Below the pieces are notes generated by a model. That model saw only the letters and a list, made by a program, of their open reading frames with translations, had not been told where the DNA came from and made no database searches. DNA of 64,000 nucleotides from Limosilactobacillus sp. WILCCON 0051 (GTDB lineage: Bacteria > Bacillota > Bacilli > Lactobacillales > Lactobacillaceae): contig NZ_CP154878.1 in NCBI RefSeq assembly GCF_039955095.1, forward strand, positions 1,302,001 to 1,366,000, written 5' to 3'. Positions 1-8,818 of this stretch are shown here, piece after piece. A program made the position numbers and the translations under genes. Each line of letters starts with the position of its first letter. Position 1 is the stretch's first letter.

Positions 1-20
1 TGTCTATTTATTCAGATTTC

Positions 21-51
21 TTGAAACCGCTTGCGAAAAACGCGCTAAAAT
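21..51 (+). promoter_or_regulatory. Possible mgtA promoter
   Basis: TTGAAA at 21-26 and TAAAAT at 46-51 could be a -35/-10 pair, but the 19-nt spacer is long. The window starts just upstream, so an Mg2+-sensing leader cannot be judged. Confidence 0.3.
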
Positions 52-101
52 AAAGGCAAAATCAGATGAAAGCGATCTTTATCAGTAAGGAGGCTTTAAT
101 A

Positions 102-2855
102 ATGAGCAGGCAAAAAAATCATGCTGACGCCGCCTCCGATCAAGTCGCGGCGCAAAAGGCTCGGCAAAAACGCGTTGACTATGCAGCAACGCATTCGCCA
201 GCCGAGCTTTTCAAACATTTCAACACCAGTCAACAAGGCCTAAATGATTCGCAGGTAGCGCAAAGCCGCAAGCTGTTCGGAGCCAACCACGTGCAGCAGC
301 AGCACCAGCCGTCAATTGGCAAGCGTCTGATCAGCGCTTTTGTTAATCCATTCACGGCAATTCTATTGATTTTGGCAATCGTGTCCACGTTTACCGATAT
401 GATTTTTCCCTACTTTTCCTTATTTGGCAGCCGGCCAGAAAACTTCACCTGTGCCACGGTCGTCATTATCGTTACGATGATCATGCTTTCCGGCTTGCTG
501 CGCTTTGTTCAGGAATACCGCAGCGGCAACGCAACGGCCAAGCTGCTGGCAATGATCAAGACGACCTGTACCGTTACGCGCAATGGTCAGGAAAAAGACA
601 TTGATCTCAATGACGTCGTGGTCGGCGATATCGTTCATCTTTCAGCCGGCAATATGATTCCCGCCGATCTGAGAATCCTGGAAAACACCGACTTGTTCGT
701 CAATCGTTCCGAGCTGACTGGGGAAAGCCGTCCCGTTGAAAAAAGCGCGGCTGATGAGACGTCCAAAGATCAGATTACTGATTACGAAAATATCGCGCTG
801 ATGGGCAGCAACGTCATCTCAGGCAGCGGGCTGGGACTGGTCATTGAAGTCGGCTCAGACACAATGTTTGGCTCAATGGCCGGGGCCGTCGCCAAAGAAA
901 AGGTCACCACCAACTTTACCAAGGGCGTCAATTCCGTCAGCTGGGTTTTGATCCGCTTCATGATGGTCATGGTGCCATTGGTATTCTTGATCAATGGTCT
1001 GACCAAGCACGACTGGCTGGAGGCTTTCTTGTTTGGGATCTCAACGGCGGTTGGGCTGACGCCAGAAATGCTGCCGATGATCGTTACTACTTGTCTGGCC
1101 AAGGGTGCCATCGCGATGAGCCGCAAAAAAACGATCGTCAAAAATCTTAATTCGATTCAAGACTTTGGGGCCGCTGACATTCTTTGTACTGATAAGACTG
1201 GCACGCTGACTCAGGACAAGATCGTCTTGGACTGTTATTGGAATATTGATGGTCAAGCCGATGATCGTGTTTTAAGACATGCCTTTTTAAACAGCTATTT
1301 TCAAACTGGTTATAAAAACGTGATGGATAAGGCTATCATTGCCAAAGCCGAGGACACCGAGTCGCATCCCGAACTGCAGGATCTTGAAAACGACTACGTT
1401 AAGATCGACGAAATTCCATTTGACTTTAAGCGGCGGCGACTCAGTATCGTCGTCAAGGATCCAAACGGCAAGCGGCAGATGGTAACCAAGGGCGCGGTTG
1501 AAGAAATGCTTAGCGTCTGCAGCTATGCCGAAACCAAAACCGGTGTCCAGCCGCTCAATGACGCCTTGCAAAAACAAGTTAAGGCCACGGTTGATCGTTT
1601 AAACGACAAAGGCTTTCGAGTTCTGATTCTGGCACAGAAAACCGATCCGGCGCCAATTGACGTTTTAAGCGCCAAAGATGAAAAAGACATGGTTTTAATG
1701 GGCTACCTGGCGTTTCTGGATCCGCCAAAAGAATCAACGGGGCGCGCGCTAAAAGCCTTATTGGAGCATGGCGTCACCACCAAGATTCTGACTGGCGACA
1801 ACGACAAGGTTACGGCCACCGTCTGTCAAGAAGTCGGTATGTCGGTCACCCACCTGCTTTTGGGTGAAGAGATAGTCAAGATGTCAGATCAAGAACTAGC
1901 CGCGCAGGTCGAACAAACGCAGATCTTTGCCAAACTGACTCCCGATCAGAAGGCCCGCATCGTCTCTGCCCTGCGCGCTAAAGGCCATACCGTTGCCTAC
2001 ATGGGGGACGGCATCAATGACGCAGAAGCCATGAAAGCAGCCGATATCGGAATCTCCGTTGATAATGCCGTTGACGTGGCTAAAGAATCGGCCGACATTA
2101 TCCTGCTGCAAAAAGACCTGATGATTCTGGAGCGTGGCATCGTGGAAGGACGCAAGACGTATGCCAACATGATCAAGTACATCAAGATGACGGCTTCTTC
2201 CAATTTTGGGAACATTTTTTCCGTCTTGATTGCTGCCGCGCTGCTGCCATTCTTACCGATGAAGAGTATTCACCTGCTGCTGCTCAATCTGATCTATGAC
2301 TGCTGCTGTACCGCCATTCCTTGGGACAACGTCGATGCTGACTATCTCAAGATACCGCGCGAATGGGATGCTTCTTCGATTGGCAGCTTTATGATCTGGA
2401 TGGGGCCAACCAGCTCAGTCTTTGATTTGACAACCTACCTGTTTATGTACTTTATTTTCTGTCCATTATTCGTTTCCCATGGCATTCTTTATACCGATCT
2501 GCCGGCGCATTTCTCCGGTGCCGTATTAGCGGCCATGCAGCTTAAATACGTCGGCATGTTCCAGGCTGGCTGGTTTGTCGAGTCAATGTGGAGTCAGACG
2601 ATGGTAATTCATATGATCAGAACTCCTAAGATCCCCTTCATTCAAAGTCGTGCCTCTGCTGAACTGATTCTGCTCTCAACGATTGGCATTGCCCTGGCAA
2701 CCTTGATTCCGTTCACTGCAGTTGGCCGGGCAATCGGCTTTGTCGCCTTGCCAGACAGCTATTTCTGGTACTTGATCCCCTGTGTAATCTGCTACATGCT
2801 TTTAGCCACCAGCATCAAGAAAGCTTATATTCGTCACTATGGCGAGCTGCTTTAA
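102..2855 (+). CDS. mgtA: Magnesium-transporting P-type ATPase
   Basis: P3B-type ATPase that imports Mg2+ at the cytoplasmic membrane using ATP. The phosphorylation motif DKTGTLT lies near residue 363. Also visible are the TGES-type actuator loop ([10 protein letters not shown]), the [11 protein letters not shown] hinge motif, and hydrophobic segments early, mid and in the C-terminal quarter typical of ten-helix MgtA proteins. At 917 residues it has the usual family length. I start at 102 rather than the in-frame ATG at 66 because AGGAGG sits at 89-94, correctly spaced for 102 only. It is followed after 14 bp by a small membrane-protein gene, with one terminator after both. P3A/Ca2+ pumps are less likely given the MgtA-like overall sequence. 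Confidence 0.93.
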   Translation: MSRQKNHADAASDQVAAQKARQKRVDYAATHSPAELFKHFNTSQQGLNDSQVAQSRKLFGANHVQQQHQPSIGKRLISAFVNPFTAILLILAIVSTFTDMIFPYFSLFGSRPENFTCATVVIIVTMIMLSGLLRFVQEYRSGNATAKLLAMIKTTCTVTRNGQEKDIDLNDVVVGDIVHLSAGNMIPADLRILENTDLFVNRSELTGESRPVEKSAADETSKDQITDYENIALMGSNVISGSGLGLVIEVGSDTMFGSMAGAVAKEKVTTNFTKGVNSVSWVLIRFMMVMVPLVFLINGLTKHDWLEAFLFGISTAVGLTPEMLPMIVTTCLAKGAIAMSRKKTIVKNLNSIQDFGAADILCTDKTGTLTQDKIVLDCYWNIDGQADDRVLRHAFLNSYFQTGYKNVMDKAIIAKAEDTESHPELQDLENDYVKIDEIPFDFKRRRLSIVVKDPNGKRQMVTKGAVEEMLSVCSYAETKTGVQPLNDALQKQVKATVDRLNDKGFRVLILAQKTDPAPIDVLSAKDEKDMVLMGYLAFLDPPKESTGRALKALLEHGVTTKILTGDNDKVTATVCQEVGMSVTHLLLGEEIVKMSDQELAAQVEQTQIFAKLTPDQKARIVSALRAKGHTVAYMGDGINDAEAMKAADIGISVDNAVDVAKESADIILLQKDLMILERGIVEGRKTYANMIKYIKMTASSNFGNIFSVLIAAALLPFLPMKSIHLLLLNLIYDCCCTAIPWDNVDADYLKIPREWDASSIGSFMIWMGPTSSVFDLTTYLFMYFIFCPLFVSHGILYTDLPAHFSGAVLAAMQLKYVGMFQAGWFVESMWSQTMVIHMIRTPKIPFIQSRASAELILLSTIGIALATLIPFTAVGRAIGFVALPDSYFWYLIPCVICYMLLATSIKKAYIRHYGELL

Positions 2856-2869
2856 GGAAGGTGATCATC

Positions 2870-3037
2870 ATGATGACTTTATTAACTGCTTTTCATCCGG
2901 CTCATGATTTTTGGATCGGACTGCTGATCGTCTTGGCAATCATTGCGTTGATGAACCTGATCTGCTGGCTGCTGCCGCCTAAAAAACGGCCATCAAAGCA
3001 TCCAGCTCAAAGTCATTCCCAACTAAAACAGAACTAA
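2870..3037 (+). CDS. 55-residue single-span membrane protein downstream of mgtA
   Basis: A short open frame begins 14 bp after the mgtA stop with a good ribosome site (AAGGAAGGTG at 2854-2863). The product has one hydrophobic helix (about residues 14-36, IGLLIVLAIIALMNLI) followed by a basic, polar tail (PPKKRPSKHP). A terminator follows immediately, so it shares the mgtA transcript. No family is recognised. By position it resembles small membrane peptides that tune Mg2+ transporters in enterobacteria (MgtS, MgtR), but there is no clear sequence similarity and this role is a guess. Confidence 0.6.
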   Translation: MMTLLTAFHPAHDFWIGLLIVLAIIALMNLICWLLPPKKRPSKHPAQSHSQLKQN

Positions 3038-3040
3038 GTA

Positions 3041-3080
3041 AAACCGCACTGACTGGCTGAGTCGGTGCGGTTCTTTGTTT
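3041..3080 (+). terminator. Terminator of the mgtA unit
   Basis: AACCGCAC at 3042-3049 pairs with GTGCGGTT at 3065-3072, with further pairing inside (TGACT/AGTC), followed by a T-rich tail. Confidence 0.8.
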
Positions 3081-3089
3081 GACTTTCAT

Positions 3090-3437
3090 TTAGCGAGCGG
3101 CTTGAGCCTTTCGCTGCTTAATGGCTTCGTTAATGGCGGCCACGTTCATCTGCTGTCTTAGACTGTGACGATCGATTCGATTATATTCACAGTAGCGCCG
3201 CCAGTTTTGCCGCGGCACGCTCCATGACCGCCCCGTTTTAGGATCACGAATTGAGACGCGAATGCCGCAAGCCAGGCCCAATACCAATAAAACGGCTGCC
3301 AGAGCAAACTGCATGAACAGCGCAAATGCCAAGGCCAGCATCAAAAAGAGAAACTGACCAACCGGAATCAAGCGCTCAAACGGTCGGTCGTATTCCATCG
3401 TAGCATCGCTTTGCAGCGGCAGCTTATTCTTATTCAT
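3090..3437 (-). CDS. Small membrane protein, paralogue of the protein at 3975-4370
   Basis: A 115-residue protein with a hydrophobic hairpin at about residues 25-62 (two helices), then a basic cytoplasmic-type tail containing IRDPKTGRSWSVPRQNWRRYCEYNRID. The same tail pattern (IRDPKTGQSW, then YCRYNNID) occurs in the protein at 3975-4370, so the two are paralogues. I start at the ATG at 3437, which is well spaced from AGGGGATGG. The ATG nine bases earlier lies inside that ribosome site. Function unknown; no domain recognised. Confidence 0.65.
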   Translation of the reverse strand: MNKNKLPLQSDATMEYDRPFERLIPVGQFLFLMLALAFALFMQFALAAVLLVLGLACGIRVSIRDPKTGRSWSVPRQNWRRYCEYNRIDRHSLRQQMNVAAINEAIKQRKAQAAR

Positions 3438-3582
3438 GATATCCATCCCCTAAGCTTTATTTGTACTCTAATTATAGCTCAAGATCAGATATTTGTACGG
3501 ATAAATATATCGGGTATCGCTTTATTTATCTGTCAATTGCCGTCAAGATCAGGATTCAGCCATGATTAAAGGCAGCCGGATC

Positions 3583-3957
3583 CTAAACTTCTTTTTCAGC
3601 AATCGCGTACCAATTGCCCTCTGGATCGGCAAAATTGAACGTCTGCTGGCTGCCTACCAAAACGATTTCATTAACGGTCGCGCCCATCTGCAGCAGTCTG
3701 GCATGTGCCGACGCCAGATCGTCAACATAAAACATGATTGAAGGCGAGTTCAGCGCAACTTCCGGCGAGTATTTCTGAATAAAGGCGCGACTGTAAAACT
3801 GGAGACTGGCTTCAGGAAGAACCGGGACCGTAATCGCCTTTGAACCGTCGATCATCGTTTCTTCACTGATCCGTGGCGTCCCAGCTGCCTGCTCAAAAAA
3901 AGCGGCTACCTTTTCGACATCATCGACATAGATCATTAAATTCATTGACTGTAACAT
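3583..3957 (-). CDS. VOC (glyoxalase/bleomycin-resistance fold) protein
   Basis: A 124-residue protein with two beta-alpha-beta-beta-beta halves typical of the vicinal oxygen chelate superfamily. The first half begins MNLMIYVDDVEKVAAFFEQ and the second IMFYVDDLASAHARLLQMG, ending FADPEGNWYAI, the classic VOC C-terminal motif. Single-domain proteins of this size work as dimers as metal-dependent lyases, dioxygenases or drug-binding proteins; which applies here cannot be told. AAGGAG lies 6 nt before the ATG. It sits between two paralogous small membrane proteins on the same strand, and the gene upstream ends 17 bp away, so it is probably co-transcribed with it. Confidence 0.85.
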   Translation of the reverse strand: MLQSMNLMIYVDDVEKVAAFFEQAAGTPRISEETMIDGSKAITVPVLPEASLQFYSRAFIQKYSPEVALNSPSIMFYVDDLASAHARLLQMGATVNEIVLVGSQQTFNFADPEGNWYAIAEKEV

Positions 3958-3974
3958 AATAAACTCCTTATCAA

Positions 3975-4370
3975 CTATTGTTTGGCTTGCCGTTTCTTGA
4001 TCTGCGCCGCAACCGCCTCTGCTCGGCTCTGCTCACGCCACCGTTTCCAGTCGATGTTATTATAGCGACAGTATTGGTGCCATTTTTTGCGCGCTACGAC
4101 CCATGACTGACCGGTTTTAGGATCACGGATGCCGACTTTTTGATAAAACAGCAAACCGCCCAGCAACACTGCCAGTGCCAGCCCAAATCGATAGAAAAGG
4201 CATAGAATGATCACGCTGATTAAAATGATAAACTCAACGCCCGAAAATGCCCGCACGTAGACATGATCGTACTCACTGGGATTTTGACTCAGATTTTGCA
4301 ATGGTTCAGCCGGCTTTGGGTCAAGACTGATTGGCAATTCTGTTGTGCTTTTATTAATGGTTTTTCGCAT
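3975..4370 (-). CDS. Small membrane protein, paralogue of the protein at 3090-3437
   Basis: A 131-residue protein with a polar N-terminal stretch, hydrophobic segments at about residues 45-80, then a basic tail with RDPKTGQSWVVARKKW and YCRYNNIDW, shared with the protein at 3090-3437. I start at 4370 (MRKTINKST), which follows a GGGGGA ribosome site. The longer frame to 4418 adds residues with no ribosome site. It is the first gene of a short minus-strand run (this gene, VOC protein, paralogue). Function unknown. Confidence 0.65.
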   Translation of the reverse strand: MRKTINKSTTELPISLDPKPAEPLQNLSQNPSEYDHVYVRAFSGVEFIILISVIILCLFYRFGLALAVLLGGLLFYQKVGIRDPKTGQSWVVARKKWHQYCRYNNIDWKRWREQSRAEAVAAQIKKRQAKQ

Positions 4371-4513
4371 GATTTTCCCCCAAAACTTTATCTGCCTAAT
4401 AAAGATATTATATCGCAAATCTTTGATAGCGCCTACAGGTTCAATTTGTTGAGCTGCTCATCTGAAAAAGATAGAATCTAAATATGCTTAAACAATCTAT
4501 TGAGGTGAAAAAA

Positions 4514-5152
4514 ATGGCTGACATATTAACACTGCGTCAAATCAGCTTGACTATGCAGGGAAAAACGCTTTTAAAAAACATCAATCTAAGCGTACCCAAA
4601 GGAGCCTATATCACATTAGCCGGGCCTTCTGGAGCTGGCAAGAGCACGATTCTAAAAATCTGTGCGCGTCTTTTATCGCCCAGCAGCGGTGAGCTCTTAT
4701 ATCAAGGACAAAATGCCTTTCAGATGCCGCCCCAGGAATATCGCCGCCACGTCTCCTATTGTTTTCAACAGCCCGTCTTGTTTGGCGAAACGGTCGGCGA
4801 CAATCTTGATTTCCCATTTCAGATTCGCAATCAGGCTCCTGACCGAAATCGACAGCAGGAACTTTTGGATCAGGTCAATCTGCCCAAGGACTACCTGACC
4901 AAAAGCATTGCCAGTCTATCCGGCGGCGAGAAGCAGCGCGTGGCTTTGATCCGTAATCTGATGTTTAAACCAGCGATTCTGCTGCTGGATGAGGTAACGA
5001 CCGGCCTGGACGCGCAAAACAAGCAGATCGTCCATCAGCTGATTGCCAATTATCGTCAAACCGGCACTATTTTAGCCATTACCCATGATCCTGATGAACT
5101 GGCCAAGGCAGAAAAGATCATTACCGTTAAGGGAGGCCAAATCAATGAATAG
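4514..5152 (+). CDS. fetA: FetA-type ABC transporter ATPase (iron export)
   Basis: A 212-residue ABC ATPase with Walker A GPSGAGKST near residue 37, signature LSGGEKQRVAL, Walker B ILLLDEVTTGLD and H-loop ITHDP. Together with the UPF0014-family permease that overlaps its 3' end it forms the two-gene arrangement of E. coli FetAB (YbbL-YbbM), which exports iron and protects against oxidative stress. I start at 4514, spaced 7-8 nt from TTGAGGTG. The ATG at 4484 has no ribosome site. The substrate is inferred from family membership. Confidence 0.85.
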   Translation: MADILTLRQISLTMQGKTLLKNINLSVPKGAYITLAGPSGAGKSTILKICARLLSPSSGELLYQGQNAFQMPPQEYRRHVSYCFQQPVLFGETVGDNLDFPFQIRNQAPDRNRQQELLDQVNLPKDYLTKSIASLSGGEKQRVALIRNLMFKPAILLLDEVTTGLDAQNKQIVHQLIANYRQTGTILAITHDPDELAKAEKIITVKGGQINE

Positions 5153-5930
5153 CGTTCACGTCAACAACATCAGCCTGGTCTATGCCGCCGGACTGGTACT
5201 GATTGCTCTGTTTATCTCATATCGTCAAAAGCTGGGACTGAACCGCGACATGATCATCAGCGTCGTCCGGGCTATCATTCAGCTAACGATTGTCGGCTAT
5301 CTTCTCAAGTACATTTTCGCGCTCAATAACGTTCTGGTTACCGGGGCCATGGTGCTCATCATCATCTTTAACGCGGCTCATAACGCGGCCGGCCGTGGCA
5401 GTGGCATTCCTAAGCTGTTTTGGCCATCCTTTTTGGCAATCTTGATCAGTACCGGCATTACGATGGGCGGTCTGGTTTGGTCTGGAGCCATCAAGTTTAT
5501 CCCTTCTCAGATCGTGCCGATTGCCGGAATGATCGCCTCCAATTCAATGGTTGCCATCGGTCTTTGCTATCGGCAGATGAAAACCAAATTTCATGACATG
5601 CATCAAGCGGTTGAGGAACGGCTTGCCCTTGGCGCGACTGCCTTTCAAGCTTGCGGCGACATTGTGAGAGCCTGCATTAAGACCGGTATGCAGCCAACGA
5701 TCGACTCTGCCAAAACCTATGGCATCGTCAGTCTGCCAGGGATGATGTCAGGCTTGATCTTTGCCGGCGTGGACCCAGTATACGCGATCAAATATCAGAT
5801 CATGGTCGTTTTCATGCTGCTTTCGGCTACCAGTCTGGGATCGGTATGCTCATGCTACATCGCCTACCATCGCTTCTTCTCAGACGATCTGCAATTGATT
5901 GACCGTTTGGCAAAGGAAAATCAAAAATAG
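5145..5930 (+). CDS. fetB: FetB-type ABC transporter permease (UPF0014)
   Basis: A 261-residue multi-span membrane protein of the UPF0014/FetB family, close to the usual 255-265 residues. Conserved family segments include IIQLTIVGYLLKYIF and GMQPTIDSAKTYGIVSLPGMMSG. The start at 5145 has GGGAGG 8-9 nt upstream and overlaps the last 8 bp of fetA, showing translational coupling. With FetA it should form an inner-membrane exporter, probably for iron. A strong terminator follows. Confidence 0.87.
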   Translation: MNSVHVNNISLVYAAGLVLIALFISYRQKLGLNRDMIISVVRAIIQLTIVGYLLKYIFALNNVLVTGAMVLIIIFNAAHNAAGRGSGIPKLFWPSFLAILISTGITMGGLVWSGAIKFIPSQIVPIAGMIASNSMVAIGLCYRQMKTKFHDMHQAVEERLALGATAFQACGDIVRACIKTGMQPTIDSAKTYGIVSLPGMMSGLIFAGVDPVYAIKYQIMVVFMLLSATSLGSVCSCYIAYHRFFSDDLQLIDRLAKENQK

Positions 5931-5976
5931 CCAAAAAAGTCGTACTAAGTTAGAAATATTATTGAGACTAAGGCTT

Positions 5977-6018
5977 AAAAAGAGGGCATCCCGCTGCTTG
6001 GCGAGGTGCCCTCTTTTA
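5977..6018 (+). terminator. Terminator of fetAB
   Basis: AAGAGGGCA pairs with TGCCCTCTT around a loop that can pair further (CCGC/GCGAGG), followed by TTTT. Confidence 0.85.
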
Positions 6019-6774
6019 TCGTTACAGTGCTTTGCCAATCAGCTCATCGTCTGCTGAAGACACGCTATTGACAGCAGATGATTCAACTTATGGTAATGAC
6101 TGATTTCTCAATTGCGGCTATTATACAAAAAGTCCTGCATATTAATATATGACAAAACCATCATTACCTACTTTTTTCAAAAAAGCGATGCATAGTAGGT
6201 AAAAGTCAGTGTATATCCAATTAGGGATCCCTAACATTACCTACTATTTAACAAAAATCCCGCAATAGTAGGTAATTCACAAAGTCGGTCTGGCCCAATC
6301 ACCCCCAAAATATGCATTTTTACCTACGATTTGAGGAAAAGCCATCAAAAGTAGGTAAAGTTAGGTTAACCAAAATATTCATTACCTACTTCAGGCTCAA
6401 AATCAGCGTAAAGTAGGTAATTTCCGCCCCTCAAGCTGACCAAGACTCGATTTGCTTCACAATTGACACACCCACATACCCACGGAGGCGTAATTGACTG
6501 GTAGAAAGATACGCTCGCATGCCTGCGATAGAACGAACCAATCAATTTTGCTGAAATCGCTGCTTCAACTATCATAGATCAAGCCATTAACGCTAATCAC
6601 CAGCATTACTAATCGCAGTTGCCAATAAAAACTCTCCGTTTGATAAATCAAGTCGCTTCACCTAGTAATAATTGTCATTTTTATCAACTGCAACTGCCGC
6701 TCGATTTATTTTATGCTTTTAGTTAAGGTAAATTCATACTGCTATATTGAAATTCAGTATCATCAAAATTTAAG
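6019..6774. other. Gene-poor region around repeat array 1
   Basis: About 750 bp without a credible gene. The array at 6164-6420 is listed separately. The roughly 35 bp before it (6129-6163, containing CTGCAT and ATATATGA) resemble the flank of array 2. I see no RNA gene or promoter in 6421-6774; the only open frame, across the repeats, lacks a ribosome site. Confidence 0.6.
6164..6420 (+). repeat. Helically phased dyad array, copy 1 (four 39-bp units)
   Basis: Units at 6164-6202, 6237-6275, 6320-6358 and 6382-6420 are each exactly 39 bp: TTACCTACT (G at the last base in unit 3), 21 variable bases, AGTAGGTAA. Every unit has AAAA at unit positions 18-21, which gives the otherwise symmetrical unit a direction. 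Unit 2 extends to a 12-bp perfect inverted repeat. Start-to-start distances are 73, 83 and 62 bp, close to 7, 8 and 6 turns of B-DNA. The eight half-sites therefore fall on nearly one helix face. Linkers are 34, 44 and 23 bp. Confidence 0.9.
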
Positions 6775-6828
6775 CATAAAAAAGCTGAGCCGCCGATGAA
6801 TCTGCCAACTCATCATGTGCTCAGCTGA
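6775..6828 (-). terminator. Terminator downstream of the YdjC-family gene
   Basis: On the minus strand AGCTGAGC (6819-6826) pairs with GCTCAGCT (6783-6790), with GATGA/TCATC inside, then six T residues. It lies about 130 nt past the stop of the gene at 6961-7743. Confidence 0.65.
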
Positions 6829-6960
6829 TATGCAGCTAAAAAGATCCTGCATGATTGCTGTTTGATTAAGCATTTAAGCCAGATTCAGCAACGATTTCCA
6901 GCTGAACCGTACTTTAGTTCCCAATTTTCGCTTTGCCCATGCTTATCCCTAGTCTAGACG

Positions 6961-7743
6961 TCATGCTTTGGCTGAGTCGGCCAGCTCGGAATAGCGAACC
7001 AATTGAACATCGTGTCGCTCAATCATTTCAATTGCCTGGCCACTGGTTGCCATTTCAACATCCAGCGTTCTTGGGTAGACCAGATGTGAATGCTGCAGGA
7101 TAAACTGATCCAAAAAGCCGGGATGCAAAATCAGTTCAGGAATCACATGTGGACGCTTGTCAGCTACTGAAAGCACGTGCGCCAGCGTTGCCACTGGATC
7201 ATAATCCAAACTGAAATCTTCCATAAATGGCGTCAGTTTCTGACCTTGAAACTCAACCTCATGCTCAACGTCAAAGCTTAAATATGGAATCTGATGCTCG
7301 CTGGCCACGTCACGCAGCGCCCGAATAAAATTAAGGCTTAATACCGTGTGACCGGCCAGATAGTCCGGCTCGCGCTTGGTCATTTCTACGAAGCATTCGT
7401 ATTGAGCCTCGACTTCTCTGACCGCGTCTTCGTAATCAACAATGTCTTTTCCCTGTTCAAAAGCATCGTGATAGACCTGCGAACGTTTAAAACTCCCATC
7501 TTCCTGCACCAGACTCGCTACCAGTTTTGGATCGCTCAGCGGTTTCCCCGCACAGATTACGACATGGAGTCCAATATCAGTGTCTGGTTCGTTTTTTAAC
7601 AGGTCCCAGCCATGCTCGCTGAATGGCAGATTAACCATCAGCGAGACGTTATTAACGATGCCACGATGCGTTGCCTCATAGATTCCGTAGTTGACGGCAC
7701 ATGAGTATCCCAGATCATCAGCACGAACAATTATCTTTTTCAT
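6961..7743 (-). CDS. YdjC/ChbG-family carbohydrate deacetylase
   Basis: A 260-residue protein of the YdjC family, which removes N-acetyl groups from oligosaccharides such as chitobiose using a divalent metal. Metal ligands can be placed at D9-D10 (VRADDLGYS), H60 (IGLHV) and H132 (AGHTV). Length is normal (E. coli ChbG about 250). GGAGG lies 8 nt before the ATG. It follows the fructokinase gene on the same strand, but a terminator separates them. The exact sugar is unknown; a beta-glucoside or chitooligosaccharide is only a family-level expectation. Confidence 0.85.
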   Translation of the reverse strand: MKKIIVRADDLGYSCAVNYGIYEATHRGIVNNVSLMVNLPFSEHGWDLLKNEPDTDIGLHVVICAGKPLSDPKLVASLVQEDGSFKRSQVYHDAFEQGKDIVDYEDAVREVEAQYECFVEMTKREPDYLAGHTVLSLNFIRALRDVASEHQIPYLSFDVEHEVEFQGQKLTPFMEDFSLDYDPVATLAHVLSVADKRPHVIPELILHPGFLDQFILQHSHLVYPRTLDVEMATSGQAIEMIERHDVQLVRYSELADSAKA

Positions 7744-7817
7744 TCAACGTTTCCTCCGTCCTTTAAACCTTTTCAACCTTTCTAATGAGTAATAATATCA
7801 TTATTGGATTACCGAAA

Positions 7818-7858
7818 AAACAAAAATACTCCAGCATTTCAGTTTGCTGGAGTATCTT
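7818..7858 (-). terminator. Terminator of the fructokinase gene
   Basis: ATACTCCAGCA and TGCTGGAGTAT (7826-7836 and 7845-7855) form an 11-bp stem with an 8-nt loop. On the minus strand it is followed by TTTTTG. Confidence 0.88.
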
Positions 7859-7877
7859 TACGAAACATTTTGTTTAT

Positions 7878-8753
7878 TTATTCAAGAATTGCCTTCAATG
7901 CCAGCGCAAAGTTGCCGATCGTCGCTGAGCCATTGTTTTTCGCCAGCGGCATTGTGATGTAGTCCTTTAGATCACCTACTTCAACGTAATTGTCCAACAG
8001 CTTGGCAAATTCATCCCGCACTTTTGCCAAAAACGGCTCACTGACTACGCCGCCGCCAAAAATGATCTTCCCTGGCCGCATCATCAAAGTCGTGTCGAGG
8101 GCAGCTTGAGCAACATAGTAGGCCATAATATCCCAGACATGATCATCAAGTGGCACGTCTTGACCCTTCTTTCCTGTCCGTGCCTCAAAAGTCGGCCCGC
8201 TGACCAGACCTTCCAGGCAGTCGCCATGGAACGGACAGATGCCTGGAAAATCAAGATCATCAGGGTGCCGCTTTACGCGAATGTGTCCCATTTCCGGGTG
8301 TCCCAGATCGCCAAGAAAATGACCATCCACAACCGCGCCGCCGCCAACACCAGTTCCAATCGTAAAGTAGACCAAAGAGCGCAGCCGCTGGTTGAACAGC
8401 GTTGACAAGACGTATTCGCCGTATGCCGACCCGTTGACGTCAGTCGTCCAGGCAATCGGTACGTTAAAGGCCTTTTTCAGCGTCCCAACAAAATCAGTAT
8501 CGGCCCAGCCCGGTTTAGGCGTGTTGGTAATGTAGCCGTACTTTGGTGAGTTGCGCCGAATCTCGATTGGGCCAAACGAAGCAATCGAAATCGCCTGCAG
8601 ATCATTGAATTGCTTAAAGTAGTCAATGCATTTTTGCAAGGTTTCTGCAGGTGTCGTCGTTGGAAACTTGGTACTGTCCATGATGCGATAGTCTTCGTTC
8701 CCTACTGCACATACAAATTTTGTCCCGCCGGCCTCAATGCTTCCTAACAACAT
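7878..8753 (-). CDS. scrK: Fructokinase, ROK family
   Basis: A 291-residue ROK-family sugar kinase that phosphorylates fructose with ATP. It has the N-terminal phosphate-binding loop SIEAGGTKF, the YFTIGTGVGGG motif, and a zinc/fructokinase signature (GHIRVKRHP, then CPFHGDCLEG) typical of ScrK-type enzymes rather than glucokinases. I start at the ATG at 8753, 6-7 nt after GAGGTG. The GTG at 8762 lies on the ribosome site. It is divergent from a ScrR-like repressor, and its promoter carries a palindromic operator and a cre site, so sucrose- or fructose-induced expression under CcpA control is likely. Confidence 0.88.
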   Translation of the reverse strand: MLLGSIEAGGTKFVCAVGNEDYRIMDSTKFPTTTPAETLQKCIDYFKQFNDLQAISIASFGPIEIRRNSPKYGYITNTPKPGWADTDFVGTLKKAFNVPIAWTTDVNGSAYGEYVLSTLFNQRLRSLVYFTIGTGVGGGAVVDGHFLGDLGHPEMGHIRVKRHPDDLDFPGICPFHGDCLEGLVSGPTFEARTGKKGQDVPLDDHVWDIMAYYVAQAALDTTLMMRPGKIIFGGGVVSEPFLAKVRDEFAKLLDNYVEVGDLKDYITMPLAKNNGSATIGNFALALKAILE

Positions 8754-8786
8754 AAATGTCACCTCTGAATCCTTATTTGAGCGTCA

Positions 8787-8802
8787 TTTTAAAACGCTTT
8801 CA
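8787..8802 (-). promoter_or_regulatory. cre site (CcpA) upstream of scrK
   Basis: On the minus strand TGAAAGCGTTTTAAAA matches the CcpA operator core TGNAARCG. It lies between the scrK promoter and start codon, where bound CcpA would block transcription. Confidence 0.6.
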
Positions 8803-8818
8803 CTTCTCTACGGCTATT

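Noticed and set aside
3583..3957. Fosfomycin or bleomycin resistance gene
   Set aside because: Only the general VOC fold can be seen; the residues that would define a resistance enzyme are not evident.
6164..6420. CRISPR array
   Set aside because: Repeats are inverted pairs with variable interiors, not identical direct repeats separated by unique equal-length spacers, and no cas genes are present.
6366..6575. 69-codon minus-strand open frame across the dyad array
   Set aside because: It runs through a repeat unit, has no ribosome site and no recognisable sequence.
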